Numbered from the stretch's first letter, positions 26,537-36,428 are shown. The stretch: DNA of 64,000 nt from an uncultured Granulosicoccaceae bacterium (GCA_937965695.1 CALCKW010000056.1:1-64000), one strand, 5' to 3'. Made by a program: numbers and translations. Notes: a model not told the origin generated them from the sequence alone.

Positions 26537-27241
26537 TCATTCAACGCTAACCCGCAGCGAAGCAGCGGTTGCCACCGGTGCGAGAGCTAGAGCTAAAAAC
26601 AACATGCCGCCCAACAGAGACAATTGCCCTTTGACCGCCAACCCCATACCTGCACTGGCGACGGCGTTGCTGCCAAAAATTAATACTGGTACATACAGTG
26701 GCAAAACGAGCAGTGACAACAGCACGCCGCCGCGCCGCACCCCTACTGTGAGCGCCGCGCCTATAGAACCGATTAAACTCAAAGTTGCCGTGCCGAGTGC
26801 CAACGTCGCCATCAGCACCCACATCACAGAGCTGTCTTGGTGCAGTAACACCCCGAGCAGCGGTGACAATAAAACCAACGGCAAACCAGTGATCAGCCAA
26901 TGCGCCAATACCTTCGCTAGTACCAAGACGGAAAGCGGGTGCGGGCTGAGCAATATAAGCTCCAACGCGCCGTCTTGGTAGTCGGAACGAAACAACCCGT
27001 CGAGCGCCAAAAGTGTTGCTAACAATGCTGATACCCAGACAACTCCAGGCCCAATTAGTTGCAGCGTTTTTGCCCCCGGCCCTATACCCAAGGGGAACAG
27101 CGACACCACAATGACGAAAAACACCAACGGGTTAATCCACTCATTGCCTCGACGAAGAGTCAGCAGCAAATCACGTCGTAACAATTGCCAAAACGCTTGC
27201 CCCAAGGACACATGCACGGCGCTGGTTGTCGTATCTTGCAT
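26537..27241 (-). CDS. ccmB: heme ABC exporter permease CcmB
   Basis: 234 residues from the ATG at 27241, which shares its A with the ccmA stop (TGATG); the longer upstream frame lies inside ccmA. It has six hydrophobic helices, with RRDLLLTLRRGNEWINPLVF and ALLATLLALDGLFRSDYQDG, both typical of CcmB. It forms the membrane part of the CcmAB transporter acting in holo-CcmE release. A 150-nt gap separates it from ccmC. Confidence 0.95.
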   Translation of the reverse strand: MQDTTTSAVHVSLGQAFWQLLRRDLLLTLRRGNEWINPLVFFVIVVSLFPLGIGPGAKTLQLIGPGVVWVSALLATLLALDGLFRSDYQDGALELILLSPHPLSVLVLAKVLAHWLITGLPLVLLSPLLGVLLHQDSSVMWVLMATLALGTATLSLIGSIGAALTVGVRRGGVLLSLLVLPLYVPVLIFGSNAVASAGMGLAVKGQLSLLGGMLFLALALAPVATAASLRVSVE

Positions 27242-27861
27242 CAGCCCAATACCACCGATTTGCAGTCGCAACCCGCAAGAGGCAGGTGCTGATGAGTGGT
27301 GTAGATGACCATGCCTCCCATTTGTGCGTGCTCGACCATCATGCGCTGGAGCTGCTCTCGACCGGCAACGTCTAGGGCCGTCAGCGGTTCGTCTAAAATC
27401 CAAATTTTTGCATCTGTCACCGCTAAGCGCGCCAACGCCACTCGGCGGCGCTGCCCAGCCGAAAGACTGCGGCATGGAATAGTATCGCGGTCGACGAGTC
27501 CCAGCGACTCGAGCACCAGCGAAAAATCGACGTCCTTTGCGTGCTCGCTCATCGCTTGTGCCGCCTGCAAATTTTCAATCGCCGTCAACTCGTCTTTTAT
27601 ACCGTCACGATGCCCCACCCACGCCAGCTGAGAGTAGAGTTCAGGGCGACTACGCGGCATTGGCACACCGTCCCAGAGCACTTGTCCTTCGTCGGCGACC
27701 CCTAGACCACCCAGGATTCGCAGCAAGGTTGTTTTACCGCACCCGTTACCACCTTCAATTTGTACCACTTCTCCGGAACGCACAGTAAAGCTGAGCTGCT
27801 GAAACAGCAGAGTTTCACCGCGAAAGCATTCCAGCTCACGCGCTTCTAAACCTTGAATCAC
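27241..27861 (-). CDS. ccmA: heme ABC exporter ATPase CcmA
   Basis: 206 residues from a GTG at 27861 (GGTGA about 8 nt upstream), the usual CcmA length; the frame is open back to 27972. Walker A is GGNGCGKTTL, the ABC signature LSAGQRRRVALARL, Walker B KIWILDEPLTALD and the switch His TTHQH. It powers release of heme-loaded CcmE. First gene of a nine-gene operon ccmABCDEFGHI. Confidence 0.95.
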   Translation of the reverse strand: MIQGLEARELECFRGETLLFQQLSFTVRSGEVVQIEGGNGCGKTTLLRILGGLGVADEGQVLWDGVPMPRSRPELYSQLAWVGHRDGIKDELTAIENLQAAQAMSEHAKDVDFSLVLESLGLVDRDTIPCRSLSAGQRRRVALARLAVTDAKIWILDEPLTALDVAGREQLQRMMVEHAQMGGMVIYTTHQHLPLAGCDCKSVVLG

Positions 27862-28235
27862 CACTCTGTTCACCGCTTTAAGATCGCCACGCACACCACC
27901 CCCCATAGTAACGCGATCCACCACCGGTCTCCACTTAACTAGCAGCTGAAATGCATCCGACGAAGAGCTCAAACATGGGGCGAGTAATCGTTACCCAAAG
28001 AGCTGGATTCCAAAGAAAGAGCTGACCCCAATGATCAAATACCGGACCGCTGGTTCTCCATTCCACGGAACCGCCAACACATTCTTATTTTTTGATATGT
28101 AAGCATATCAACTATCTGCTATCCGAGAATCAATAAATACCCTAATCAGCCGCTTTATAGGCTGACAAACCGCCAAAGAGCGTAGCTGCACAGCGCGCAC
28201 GCATACCCCCATGCGAAGAACCACAGGGAGAATCA

Positions 28236-30134
28236 ATGGCACAGCCTCATGATATCGACAATTCGCTCGCCGCCGTAGGCACTCAAGTCAGCGAAGCTGC
28301 CATGCGATCAAACCAAGCCTTGCTGTTGATCGACAGCCTCAGCATGCGAATTCTGGACATAAATACCGCTTGCCACGCTCTTCTTGGATTCCCCGTTGAG
28401 ATGCTTTTGAGCTTGCGGCTCCAAGACCTCGTTGCCCATCAAGATCGCGACAAGGTCAAACAGGCTGTTGACACCCTCAGTGACGGGAGTGCCTGGAACC
28501 AAAGACTACTTTGCGATGCCCTGCGCGGTGACAACAGTACTCTGCCAATTTCCTTGTCCATTGAAGTAGATGCGGATCCACAGTCAAGTCGCACGAAGCT
28601 GCTCGTATCATTTTCTGAGGTCGCAGAAACAGAGCAATTAAACCTCAGTATGGAAACGGCCCTTAGAGCCGCAAATATTAGCTTTTCAATCTGGACCCTC
28701 AACAGCAACGTCTTGGCACCATGGCATATACCAGACGCCGAAAAACCGATCAGAAGCTACACCCCAGTTGGTACATTCCTAAAACGCCTTAACCCCGTGG
28801 ATCGAAGGGAAACGCTAGCATTGCTGGATGCTGTTTCCAGCGGCCTGTTGGACAGCATTGATACAACAGTAAGCACAACAGAGGCGGACGGCAGTCAGCG
28901 TTGGTTGAGACTGACTGGCATCGTTCCCCCACGCAAACCTGGCACCTTGTTAGCTTTACAAAACGACGTGACTGAGTCACATCGCATGCAGCAATACAAA
29001 GAAGAGCGGGAACAAGCGCTCCGCCAAGTAGAAGAAAAGCTACATCGCAGCGAAACGGAACTGCATGAGTTACTGGCGATAATCCCTGATTTTATCGTTC
29101 GACTAGACTCACGCGCAGTTGTGAAATACGCCAGCCCAAGCTTTATTAACGACTGCAAGCGCGAAGACCAAGAACTTATTGGTAGCTGTCTGATTAGCGT
29201 ACTAAGTGTCGACACCCGTACAGCTTTCTCTGACGCACTTGGAAGTCTTAGCGACGGCATAGAAAAACACGAATTCGTCACTGAAGAAATTCGAAACGGC
29301 AAAGAACGCTGTATCTGGTGGACGCTGATCAAAATGAGCGAAAACAGTGCTGAAAAAGGCGTTCTTTGTCTTGGGAGAGACGTCACAGAACGCTCGCAGG
29401 CTAGGCGCCAACTGGAGCGACAGGCCAAGCAACTCAAACTTTCCAATGCCTCATTGGACGACTTCGCCTCTGTCGTCTCACACGATTTACAAGCCCCGCT
29501 GAGACATATCGTAAATTTCAGCGAACTGCTGGAAGATGAATTGGGTGAAGAAGGTAACAAGAATTTAGACGTGGTCAAAAGCTCTGCTCTACGACTACAA
29601 GACATGACAAGCAATCTGTTGAATTTTTCCCGCTTGGGCATGCACTACGAACGCATGAAACACCGTTCTCTTACAGAGTTAATCTCTGAAGCGATTGACA
29701 TGCTGTCCGAACCGATGAAGCGCAGCGGAGCGAAAGTTCAAATGTCAATGCTGCCAGAGATTTACGTAGACCCACTGTTAATGACACGACTATTCCAGAA
29801 CCTGCTCTCTAACAGCATAAAATACTGTTCTGCTGGAATAACACCCGAAATACAAGTTGCTGCGGAACGCGATGGCGATCACTGGAATGTGTCTTGGGAA
29901 GACAAAGGCATTGGCATAGACCCTAGTCACAGCCAACGAATTTTTAAGATATTCACCCGGCTACACACCGACGAATCGGTCTACGCAGGTTCTGGTGTTG
30001 GTCTGGCCTTGTGCAAGAGGATTGTGGAAAGCCACGGTGGTGATATATATCTAGATACCGACTACCAAGAAGGCGCACGCTTTGTGATGCGCTTTCCAAT
30101 TGTCGACAGCGATGAGACAAAACTATACAGCTAG
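28236..30134 (+). CDS. PAS-domain sensor histidine kinase
   Basis: 632 residues, no membrane helix, so cytoplasmic. PAS-like domains occur at about 25-130, 145-245 (divergent) and 275-385. A coiled coil leads to the HisKA box VVSHDLQAPLRHIVNFSELL with the phospho-acceptor His. The HATPase has NLLSNSIKY (N box), WEDKGIGID (G1) and GSGVGLALCKRIVESHGG (G2). The kinase half is like that of bacteriophytochrome-type kinases (HDLQAPLR), and is close to the BLUF kinase at 59048. No response regulator gene is adjacent. GGGAG precedes the ATG. Confidence 0.9.
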   Translation: MAQPHDIDNSLAAVGTQVSEAAMRSNQALLLIDSLSMRILDINTACHALLGFPVEMLLSLRLQDLVAHQDRDKVKQAVDTLSDGSAWNQRLLCDALRGDNSTLPISLSIEVDADPQSSRTKLLVSFSEVAETEQLNLSMETALRAANISFSIWTLNSNVLAPWHIPDAEKPIRSYTPVGTFLKRLNPVDRRETLALLDAVSSGLLDSIDTTVSTTEADGSQRWLRLTGIVPPRKPGTLLALQNDVTESHRMQQYKEEREQALRQVEEKLHRSETELHELLAIIPDFIVRLDSRAVVKYASPSFINDCKREDQELIGSCLISVLSVDTRTAFSDALGSLSDGIEKHEFVTEEIRNGKERCIWWTLIKMSENSAEKGVLCLGRDVTERSQARRQLERQAKQLKLSNASLDDFASVVSHDLQAPLRHIVNFSELLEDELGEEGNKNLDVVKSSALRLQDMTSNLLNFSRLGMHYERMKHRSLTELISEAIDMLSEPMKRSGAKVQMSMLPEIYVDPLLMTRLFQNLLSNSIKYCSAGITPEIQVAAERDGDHWNVSWEDKGIGIDPSHSQRIFKIFTRLHTDESVYAGSGVGLALCKRIVESHGGDIYLDTDYQEGARFVMRFPIVDSDETKLYS

Positions 30135-30140
30135 CTGATA

Positions 30141-30161
30141 ATGCTCTTAATTTAAGAGCAT
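30141..30161. repeat. 21-bp palindrome after the kinase gene
   Basis: ATGCTCTTAA-T-TTAAGAGCAT lies 7 nt past the kinase stop and 29 nt past the stop of the convergent DUF1772 gene. It is probably a 3' hairpin or bidirectional terminator, though no T run follows. Confidence 0.5.
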
Positions 30162-30189
30162 CAAGCCTAGAATCTGGCTATCAATTATT

Positions 30190-30618
30190 TTAGTTCGCTA
30201 GTGCCAACAAGTAACAGAAAAAACTCACGCCACTTACACCGCTGCGAATCCAATGTTTCGGATTCCATTGCTGCAACAGTGCTATGACCGCCTCTGCTGA
30301 CAACTCTTCACTTGGGTGATTGAGCTGGTCGTTAATCGGTTTAATTAGATAGATTGTTATCGGTACAACCGATACTAAAAAAACGGCTCCGATTAACCAA
30401 AGCAAGTTGCCAGCGGCAATCCAAGAAACAACGCCAAATACAGTTCCGCTGAGCGCCAAGGCGATTTGCATGGCAGATGCTTTGGCATACATCGGCGGGA
30501 AAAATTTGGCAGCAAAATCCCCACCCGCGGCTAAAGTTGCGGGGTGCTGAGCCAGATTAATATAGATAGACGCACCAAAAAAAGTACCTGCTAATAAAGC
30601 GGCTAAAACTTCAATCAT
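30190..30618 (-). CDS. DUF1772 family membrane protein
   Basis: 142 residues with four hydrophobic helices and the N-terminal AGTFFGASIYINLAQHPATL, the conserved DUF1772/anthrone oxygenase-like pattern (G-x-x-x-x-V/I-x-x-x-x-H-P). The WNPKHWIRSG segment near the end also fits. Function in bacteria is unknown. It lies 67 nt downstream of the quinoprotein dehydrogenase gene on the same strand and may be co-transcribed. Confidence 0.8.
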   Translation of the reverse strand: MIEVLAALLAGTFFGASIYINLAQHPATLAAGGDFAAKFFPPMYAKASAMQIALALSGTVFGVVSWIAAGNLLWLIGAVFLVSVVPITIYLIKPINDQLNHPSEELSAEAVIALLQQWNPKHWIRSGVSGVSFFCYLLALAN

Positions 30619-30685
30619 TGAGTTAACCCTTACTTTAGTCTTGTAAAAAATCGCACAGACATTTGCTACAGCACTTTATATAAAG

Positions 30686-31975
30686 CTAATTAGCGCCCGT
30701 TACCCGCCAAATCACATCACCCACATCGTCGGCAACAAGCAGACAACCACCGGGACCGATTGTCACTCCAACGGGTCGGCCATAGGAGACTTTTTCGTCC
30801 GGTGCCAAAAAGCCGGTGAGGATATCTCGCGGTGGCCCAGCAGGCTTTCCGTCGGCAAAAGGCACAAAAACAACGGCGTAGCCACTCAAATTGCTGCGAT
30901 TCCAGGAGCCGTGCTGGCCGATCACCATGCCGTCTTCGTCAAAGCCAGGCAAAGTTCCCGCAGGCATCCAACACAAACCTAGGGACGCTGTATGGCCGCC
31001 CAGCGCGTAATCTGGGTCAATCGATTTGTCCACCATCGCCGAGTCTTGAGGCACACGATCATCTACGGTTTTACCCCAATAACAATAAGGCCAACCGTAG
31101 AATCCACCGTCTCGTACCGAAGTCAAATAATCAGGCGGAACCTCATCACCCAGCCCGTCACGTTCATTGACCACAGTCCAAAGCACTTGCGTATTCGGCT
31201 CCCAAGCCAAACCCACAGCATTGCGCAGCCCACCGGCAAACACTCTAGAGTTACCACTTGCAATATCCAATTCGTATATCGCAGCACGCCCCTCTTCGAC
31301 CTCCATCCCACGATCGGCGATGTTGGTCAATGAACCGACGCCAGCATATAGCTTTCTACCGTCGTCACTGGCCAACAAGCTGCGAGTCCAGTGACCTCCT
31401 GGTTTAAAATTAACCAATCGCTGGCCTTCACCAACAATTTGAGTAGCCCCATTTACATAGGGAAACGCCACTAAACCATCTGTGTTTCCCACGTAGAACG
31501 TACTATCGATCAACGCCATACCAAAGGGTTGCCGTTGGTCTTTCAGGAATATTTCGTGAGTTTCAGCAATTCCATCACCGTCGCTGTCTCTGTACAGCGA
31601 AATGCGATTTGCCGAGACACCAACCGCAGAGGCGCGTTTCATCGTGCTGTAAATAGCGTAGTCAAAAGCAGTCCTAATCTTGCCGGGTTCTTCACAGGAT
31701 TCGGCTACCAAAACATCGTCGTTTGGCATCACATAAATCCATCGCGGGTGCTTTAAATTTGAAGCGAACGCATTGACGGCCAAACCTTCTGCAGCAGTGG
31801 GCACATGGCCTGGTTCCCAGCCTTTTGCCGTGGGCATTTTTAAGGTGGGAATACTTTGCGCCTTGGCTTCTGGAATATTGGGTGCACTGCCGACCACTGG
31901 AGCATCTGTTGTAGCGCCCCAGCGTCGCATAAGAATAGCGCCCGCACCAATCATGGCTACCAGACGCGCGAACAT
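30686..31975 (-). CDS. PQQ-dependent sugar (sorbosone-type) dehydrogenase
   Basis: 429 residues: a short N-terminal hydrophobic anchor or signal, then a six-bladed beta propeller of the GSDH/sorbosone dehydrogenase type. Typical segments are GLAVNAFASNLKHPRWIYVM, RQPFGMALIDSTFYVGNTDG, FAGGLRNAVGLAWEPNTQVL, GWPYCYWG, GSWNRSNLSGYAVVFVPF and the C-terminal GPGGCLLVADDVGDVIWRV. Such enzymes oxidise aldose or hydroxy-aldehyde substrates in the periplasm using PQQ. It is a second quinoprotein besides the alcohol dehydrogenase at 37.7 kb; no pqq synthesis genes are in the window. Confidence 0.85.
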   Translation of the reverse strand: MFARLVAMIGAGAILMRRWGATTDAPVVGSAPNIPEAKAQSIPTLKMPTAKGWEPGHVPTAAEGLAVNAFASNLKHPRWIYVMPNDDVLVAESCEEPGKIRTAFDYAIYSTMKRASAVGVSANRISLYRDSDGDGIAETHEIFLKDQRQPFGMALIDSTFYVGNTDGLVAFPYVNGATQIVGEGQRLVNFKPGGHWTRSLLASDDGRKLYAGVGSLTNIADRGMEVEEGRAAIYELDIASGNSRVFAGGLRNAVGLAWEPNTQVLWTVVNERDGLGDEVPPDYLTSVRDGGFYGWPYCYWGKTVDDRVPQDSAMVDKSIDPDYALGGHTASLGLCWMPAGTLPGFDEDGMVIGQHGSWNRSNLSGYAVVFVPFADGKPAGPPRDILTGFLAPDEKVSYGRPVGVTIGPGGCLLVADDVGDVIWRVTGAN

Positions 31976-32261
31976 GCTTGTAATATTAATCAGAGAATCC
32001 CCCTAGCCTAGAAAATATTGGCCAAACACTGACCCTTGCTCTGTCAAGAGGTTAACCACCCACACAGCGGTTTGCAAATATATTGGGCTCCGCTCTCTCA
32101 AGAAAAGAGATAACAATCTATTGCAATAGTTTGGATAAAAGATCCAGTTGATCAATCCTAGACAGGCTCTTTTTCTAATAATCTTACGTCTATCCCGCCA
32201 TGACGAATCCCATCAGATAGCGCTGCACTTTGAGTCAGGATAAATTTTAAAAAAGAGAGTG

Positions 32262-32729
32262 TTAGGGGCAAAGCTCGGTCAATTTTCCGCTGACAAGCGC
32301 CAGTAAACCATCAGGACTCAACTCGATTTCCAACCCTCTGCGACCGGCACTGACATAAATTGTCGGAAATGCAGTAGCCGTGCTATCGAGAAAGGTGATT
32401 AAACGCTTCTTTTGCCCAAGAGGACTAACACCACCTAGCACGTAACCCGTAGAGCGTTCTACATCGGCAGATGTAGCCATTACCGCTTTTTTTGCGCCTG
32501 CTGCCCTGGCGATGAGCTTCATACTCAACGAGCTAGAAACAGGAACAATGCCCACCGCTAAGTCTTTGGTGTCGAGCTGCACGACCAGAGTCTTGAACAC
32601 TCTGGCCGCTTCTACACCCATTTTTTCCGCGGCGTCTGAGCCGTATGACTCACTAGCAGCATCGTGTGAGTATTCATGCACCCGATGCACCACTTTGCTT
32701 TTTTTAGCTAAATTGATTGCTGGGGTCAT
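32262..32729 (-). CDS. ybaK: Cys-tRNA(Pro) deacylase YbaK/EbsC
   Basis: 155 residues of the INS/YbaK editing fold that clears Cys from tRNA-Pro. The openings TPAINLAKKSKVVHRVHEYS and YGSDAAEKMGVEAARVFKTL, the catalytic-lysine segment AKKAVMATSADVERSTGYV and GGVSPLGQKKRL are family hallmarks. It lies 16 nt downstream of the M48 peptidase gene on the same strand. Confidence 0.92.
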   Translation of the reverse strand: MTPAINLAKKSKVVHRVHEYSHDAASESYGSDAAEKMGVEAARVFKTLVVQLDTKDLAVGIVPVSSSLSMKLIARAAGAKKAVMATSADVERSTGYVLGGVSPLGQKKRLITFLDSTATAFPTIYVSAGRRGLEIELSPDGLLALVSGKLTELCP

Positions 32730-32745
32730 GACTATGACTACCGAA

Positions 32746-33942
32746 TTAATCGAGGGCCAATGGACCGCTGAGGAACTGCTCCAACACTTCTTCGCCCAGT
32801 TCTAAACTCTTAGCCACTTGTGACAAAACCTTGTGTTCTTCGGCGGAAACATTGTGATCCGCTCTTGCAATGATCACTAAATCGCGAAGCAATTGCATGC
32901 GCTGGCCTGGGCCAGTGAGATCTCTTGCCGCTTCGAGGCGAGACGGCAAAGTATTCGCGAGTTTTTCTAGATTAAGCTTTTCGCTAAACTTATCATCACC
33001 AAAAAACTTCTCAAAGATTTCAATTTCTTTTTCGCTCACTCCGCCATCTGCATTGGCAACGGTTAGAGCCGCCGCAAACAATGCCCGTCGCATGGCTTCG
33101 GTGGCAGGGGTGCGTCCTTCAAGATAGTCTGGCTCCATCAAACCCATCAGCGTCTGCACGCCAAGCTCTAATTGCTCTTGTGAACCGCCGCCTTTCTTAA
33201 CCAGCTCTGATTCGTGATAGAGCTTAAGTGCTTTTACGCGCAAAGGGCTGAAGGGGTGCGTCATAAACCAATCAGAACTGGATGAACCTTGACCAGGCTC
33301 AGCGTCAGCAACTTGCATGTCATCAACTTGTGCCATAAAGGCTTCGAGGTCAAACTGCACCAAGTCTCCTGACAAACCAGAGGACAACTTAAACAACGCG
33401 CGTGCAACGCCAGTCAAATCATTCGCACAGTGAGCACCAGCTCGGTCCGCCGAGATTTCAGCGTAGCGCGACCAAGTGGACAGCTGCAGCGCAAGTGAAG
33501 GTTCAGTGCCGCGCTGTTTGAGAAAGTAGCCAACCGGCACACTGTGATGGTCATACAAGTGATGTCCGAGCTCGTGGCCCATCACAAATCTAAATTCACT
33601 GTCTTTAAATGATTCCAGCAAACTAGAGGAAAACATAATGAACAAGCGCCCTTCTTCAGGCTTTACGCACATAGCGTTATAGCTAGAACTGGCGTAGACA
33701 TAGAGTTCTACTGGAATGTCCACACCGAGGCGTTCAATACACTCATCAGCCGTTTTGTGGACTTGCGGTGCCATGGTGCGACTGAGACGAACAGACGTTG
33801 CTAGTAGTCTTCTGCGAGTACCCATCGGGCCCTCTTCCTCGCGCTTGGCGATCATTTCGTTAAACTTTCTAACATCGCTGTGTTCAACCAATTCAGCGGC
33901 CATTTGACGGTCGCGTGGCGAGCGCAGATCATTTGCATTCAT
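32746..33942 (-). CDS. M48 family metallopeptidase with C-terminal TerB-like domain
   Basis: 398 residues from the ATG at 33942 (GAGG 10 nt upstream; an in-frame TTG is at 33948). The zinc site is GHELGHHLYDH (H-E-x-x-H), with the third ligand Glu in RYAEISADRAG. No membrane helix or signal peptide is evident, so it is probably cytoplasmic. From about residue 285 the helical part RRALFAAALTVANADGGVSE and ADHNVSAEEHKVLSQVAKSL matches the paired acidic loops of TerB domains. LysR and ybaK genes flank it on the same strand. Confidence 0.87.
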   Translation of the reverse strand: MNANDLRSPRDRQMAAELVEHSDVRKFNEMIAKREEEGPMGTRRRLLATSVRLSRTMAPQVHKTADECIERLGVDIPVELYVYASSSYNAMCVKPEEGRLFIMFSSSLLESFKDSEFRFVMGHELGHHLYDHHSVPVGYFLKQRGTEPSLALQLSTWSRYAEISADRAGAHCANDLTGVARALFKLSSGLSGDLVQFDLEAFMAQVDDMQVADAEPGQGSSSSDWFMTHPFSPLRVKALKLYHESELVKKGGGSQEQLELGVQTLMGLMEPDYLEGRTPATEAMRRALFAAALTVANADGGVSEKEIEIFEKFFGDDKFSEKLNLEKLANTLPSRLEAARDLTGPGQRMQLLRDLVIIARADHNVSAEEHKVLSQVAKSLELGEEVLEQFLSGPLALD

Positions 33943-33954
33943 GTTCAAATTTCC

Positions 33955-34860
33955 TCAGGATGGCACGGCGCTAAGCTGCGCTCGCACGACTTGTAAAAAC
34001 ACGTTTAGCCGAGGCGAGAGTTCTGCTCCCTGCGGCCAGACGATGGTCGAATTAAAAAAGTATGGGGCACCTTCAACTTTTTGCTCGCACAATCGCCCTT
34101 CTGATAAATCCTCAGCGACGACACAACGTGGCAAAAGGCCCACGCCCATCTTCGCCAACAAACAACGCCGAATCACCTCTACATTTGAAAAACTCTGACG
34201 AGGCGTCAGGCGCAAGCTGTGTTGTTTAAAATGCTGTTCTGCAGCAAGTCTATAACTACAGGCTGCCTCGGTGGTGATTAACGACAGCTGCATGAGTTGC
34301 TCTGGGGATATTTCGCTTTTACAGACCAGCTCAGGGTGAGCAACATAGATGACCTCTTCCGTCGCAATATCTTGATGATGACAGCCCGTTTCTGGCTTAT
34401 CCAACACTAAAATGGCAGCATCTATAGAACGATCCGCTAGGGCTTGTCGGTAGTCAAAAGGGTCATGCTGCAAGTGTAATTCTATACCCGGTGCCTCCGA
34501 CTGCATCATCTCAATCAATACAGGCAAACGATAGATGCACATCGAGCTGGGTGCATAAAGGCGCAACTCACCAGCCGGTTCGCTGACCAAAGCCTGCGCT
34601 TGCGCGGCTATTTCATCGTTGAGCGTCAACAAGTGCTGGAACTTAGGCAGTAACTGCCGTCCGGCCGAACTCAGCACCAATCCCCGTCCAGCGGGCTCAA
34701 ATACCGAAAGCCCAAGCCCTGCAGACAGCTCACGCAACTGCGCAGACACGCTGGAAGGCGCAAGACACAATACTTCAGCGGCGCGATTGACGCTGCCGTG
34801 CTCGACAACCGCCAACGCACTTTTGACTTGCCGCAGACTCACCATTCGGCTATTCCGCAC
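33955..34860 (-). CDS. LysR family transcriptional regulator
   Basis: 301 residues. The N-terminal winged helix-turn-helix contains ALAVVEHGSVNRAAEVLCLA and PSSVSAQLRELSAGLGLSVF, followed by the linker helix and a periplasmic-binding-like effector domain. It could start at GTG 34860 or ATG 34845. It is divergent from the glutathione transferase gene at 34939 (78-nt gap), the usual arrangement for a LysR regulator and its target. It is also 12 nt upstream of the M48 peptidase gene on its own strand. Confidence 0.9.
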   Translation of the reverse strand: MRNSRMVSLRQVKSALAVVEHGSVNRAAEVLCLAPSSVSAQLRELSAGLGLSVFEPAGRGLVLSSAGRQLLPKFQHLLTLNDEIAAQAQALVSEPAGELRLYAPSSMCIYRLPVLIEMMQSEAPGIELHLQHDPFDYRQALADRSIDAAILVLDKPETGCHHQDIATEEVIYVAHPELVCKSEISPEQLMQLSLITTEAACSYRLAAEQHFKQHSLRLTPRQSFSNVEVIRRCLLAKMGVGLLPRCVVAEDLSEGRLCEQKVEGAPYFFNSTIVWPQGAELSPRLNVFLQVVRAQLSAVPS

Positions 34861-34938
34861 GGTTTGAACATTTATATTCGCTTTTATTCGTCACATTAGA
34901 TCGGCAGGATATACCTACAACCTCACAGAGCCAAGCCC

Positions 34939-35595
34939 ATGCACCTTTATATTGGTTACAAACGCTATTCTTCGTGGTCCCTGCGTCCCTGGCTAGCGAT
35001 GCAAGCGACTGGTATTGAATTTACCGAGACTGTGTTGCCATTCGATCACGACAACAGCTTGATACAGCTAGCAGCGGAGCACGGCATCCCTGCCAAAGTG
35101 CCCATGCTCAAACACGAAGGTAAAATGATATGGGACAGCCTCGCAGTCTTGGAGTTTCTGGCAGACACATACCCTGAAAAAAATCTTTGGCCCTGCGACC
35201 CTGCTTTGCGAGCACTCGCGAGATCAGCTTGTGCAGAGATGCACAGTGGGTTCATCGCACTGCGTAGCGAACACCCCATGAACTGCCACCGCGTGTTTCC
35301 CATGAAACCCAGTTCAGCGGTGCAAACCGACCTCGATCGGCTGGCAACTCTTTGGCAACACTTTGAGAAAGTAAGCAATCCTAAAGGCGAATTTCTCTTC
35401 GGGGAGTTTGGCATCGTGGACGCGATGTTTGCACCAGTTGCTTGGCGTTGCATCGGCTACGACCTTAATATATCGCCGGCTTTTGAGCACTGGAGCAAAT
35501 CACTGATGGCACTACCCGCCATGCAAAAATGGATTGGGGAAGGCGCACGAGAAAGCTGGCGCGTTGAAGCCTCAGAGCAAGTGGGCTTGGTTTAG
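34939..35595 (+). CDS. glutathione S-transferase family protein
   Basis: 218 residues. The thioredoxin-like N-terminal domain starts MHLYIGYKRYSSWSLRPWLA, with Ser in SSWS at the catalytic position. It has the cis-Pro and glutathione-contact segments GIPAKVPMLKHEGKMIWDSL (Val-Pro, then W-D-S in place of E-S). The helical C-terminal domain follows from about residue 90. It is probably controlled by the divergent LysR gene. A second GST follows 60 nt later. Confidence 0.88.
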   Translation: MHLYIGYKRYSSWSLRPWLAMQATGIEFTETVLPFDHDNSLIQLAAEHGIPAKVPMLKHEGKMIWDSLAVLEFLADTYPEKNLWPCDPALRALARSACAEMHSGFIALRSEHPMNCHRVFPMKPSSAVQTDLDRLATLWQHFEKVSNPKGEFLFGEFGIVDAMFAPVAWRCIGYDLNISPAFEHWSKSLMALPAMQKWIGEGARESWRVEASEQVGLV

Positions 35596-35655
35596 AATAA
35601 GACAAACGCAAACCGAAGCAACGCATTAAGCAAACAGCAGCACTTAGGAAGCACC

Positions 35656-36255
35656 ATGAAGTTATTTGGACACCCAGACTCAGGCCATGCATTTAAAGTT
35701 AAATTCTTTCTGCAGTGGGCCAATGTCGAACACGACTATGAAACGATCGATATCTTTTCGCCACGGACAAGTCGCCCGGCAGAATTTTTAGCTGCCTCTA
35801 AATTCTGCGAAGTGCCCGCACTTATCGACAACGACAAACAACTTGTCCAGTCCAACGCCATACTGGTTTATCTCGCTGAGAAAGTAGAACACTTCGACTC
35901 AGAGGATACGCGTCAAAGGAATCTCGAATGGCTCATTTGGGAAGCTAATAAAATCGGAATGTGCCTACCGCAACTGCGGGCAGACAAAAGATTTGAAGAC
36001 TCGCGACTCGAAGCAGGTGCGCACGCGTGGCTACTATCAAGGTACACACACGATATCGGAATAATCGAATCAGAGCTAAGCGATGGCAGGGACTTCATCC
36101 TTGGCAGCAAACCCAGCATCGCCGATTTTTCGCTATTCGGCTATCTCGTTCATGCGAACGAAGCCAATGTAACACTGCCAAAACATGTGAAGTATTGGGT
36201 AAGCAATATGGAGGAGCTTGACGGTTGGCAACATCCTTACGAGATGCTGAAATAA
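35656..36255 (+). CDS. glutathione S-transferase family protein
   Basis: 199 residues. N-terminal thioredoxin-like domain MKLFGHPDSGHAFKVKFFLQ, with the cis-Pro and glutathione-binding motif EVPALIDNDKQLVQSNAILV (V-P and Q-S). A helical C-terminal domain ends with SIADFSLFGYLVHANEANV, matching the N-capping S/T-x-x-D box of GSTs. AGGAA precedes the ATG. Probably in one transcript with the preceding GST. Substrate unknown. Confidence 0.87.
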   Translation: MKLFGHPDSGHAFKVKFFLQWANVEHDYETIDIFSPRTSRPAEFLAASKFCEVPALIDNDKQLVQSNAILVYLAEKVEHFDSEDTRQRNLEWLIWEANKIGMCLPQLRADKRFEDSRLEAGAHAWLLSRYTHDIGIIESELSDGRDFILGSKPSIADFSLFGYLVHANEANVTLPKHVKYWVSNMEELDGWQHPYEMLK

Positions 36256-36428
36256 CTATAGCGCGAAACAATCAACACCTATTGCGATGCTACCCTATCA
36301 ACCAGTACGCAGAATTCGAAACCTTGAAAAACTAAACGCGATCATCAAACGAAAATAAAAATGCTCTTGGTGATCCAGGTTTTAGAAACGGTATATCACT
36401 AATTTTGAGAATATTTTTCTATTCAGGT

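Noticed and set aside
28895-29641. 248-codon minus-strand open frame
   Set aside because: Entirely antisense to the kinase gene's PAS/HisKA region; Ser/Arg-rich translation typical of a shadow frame.
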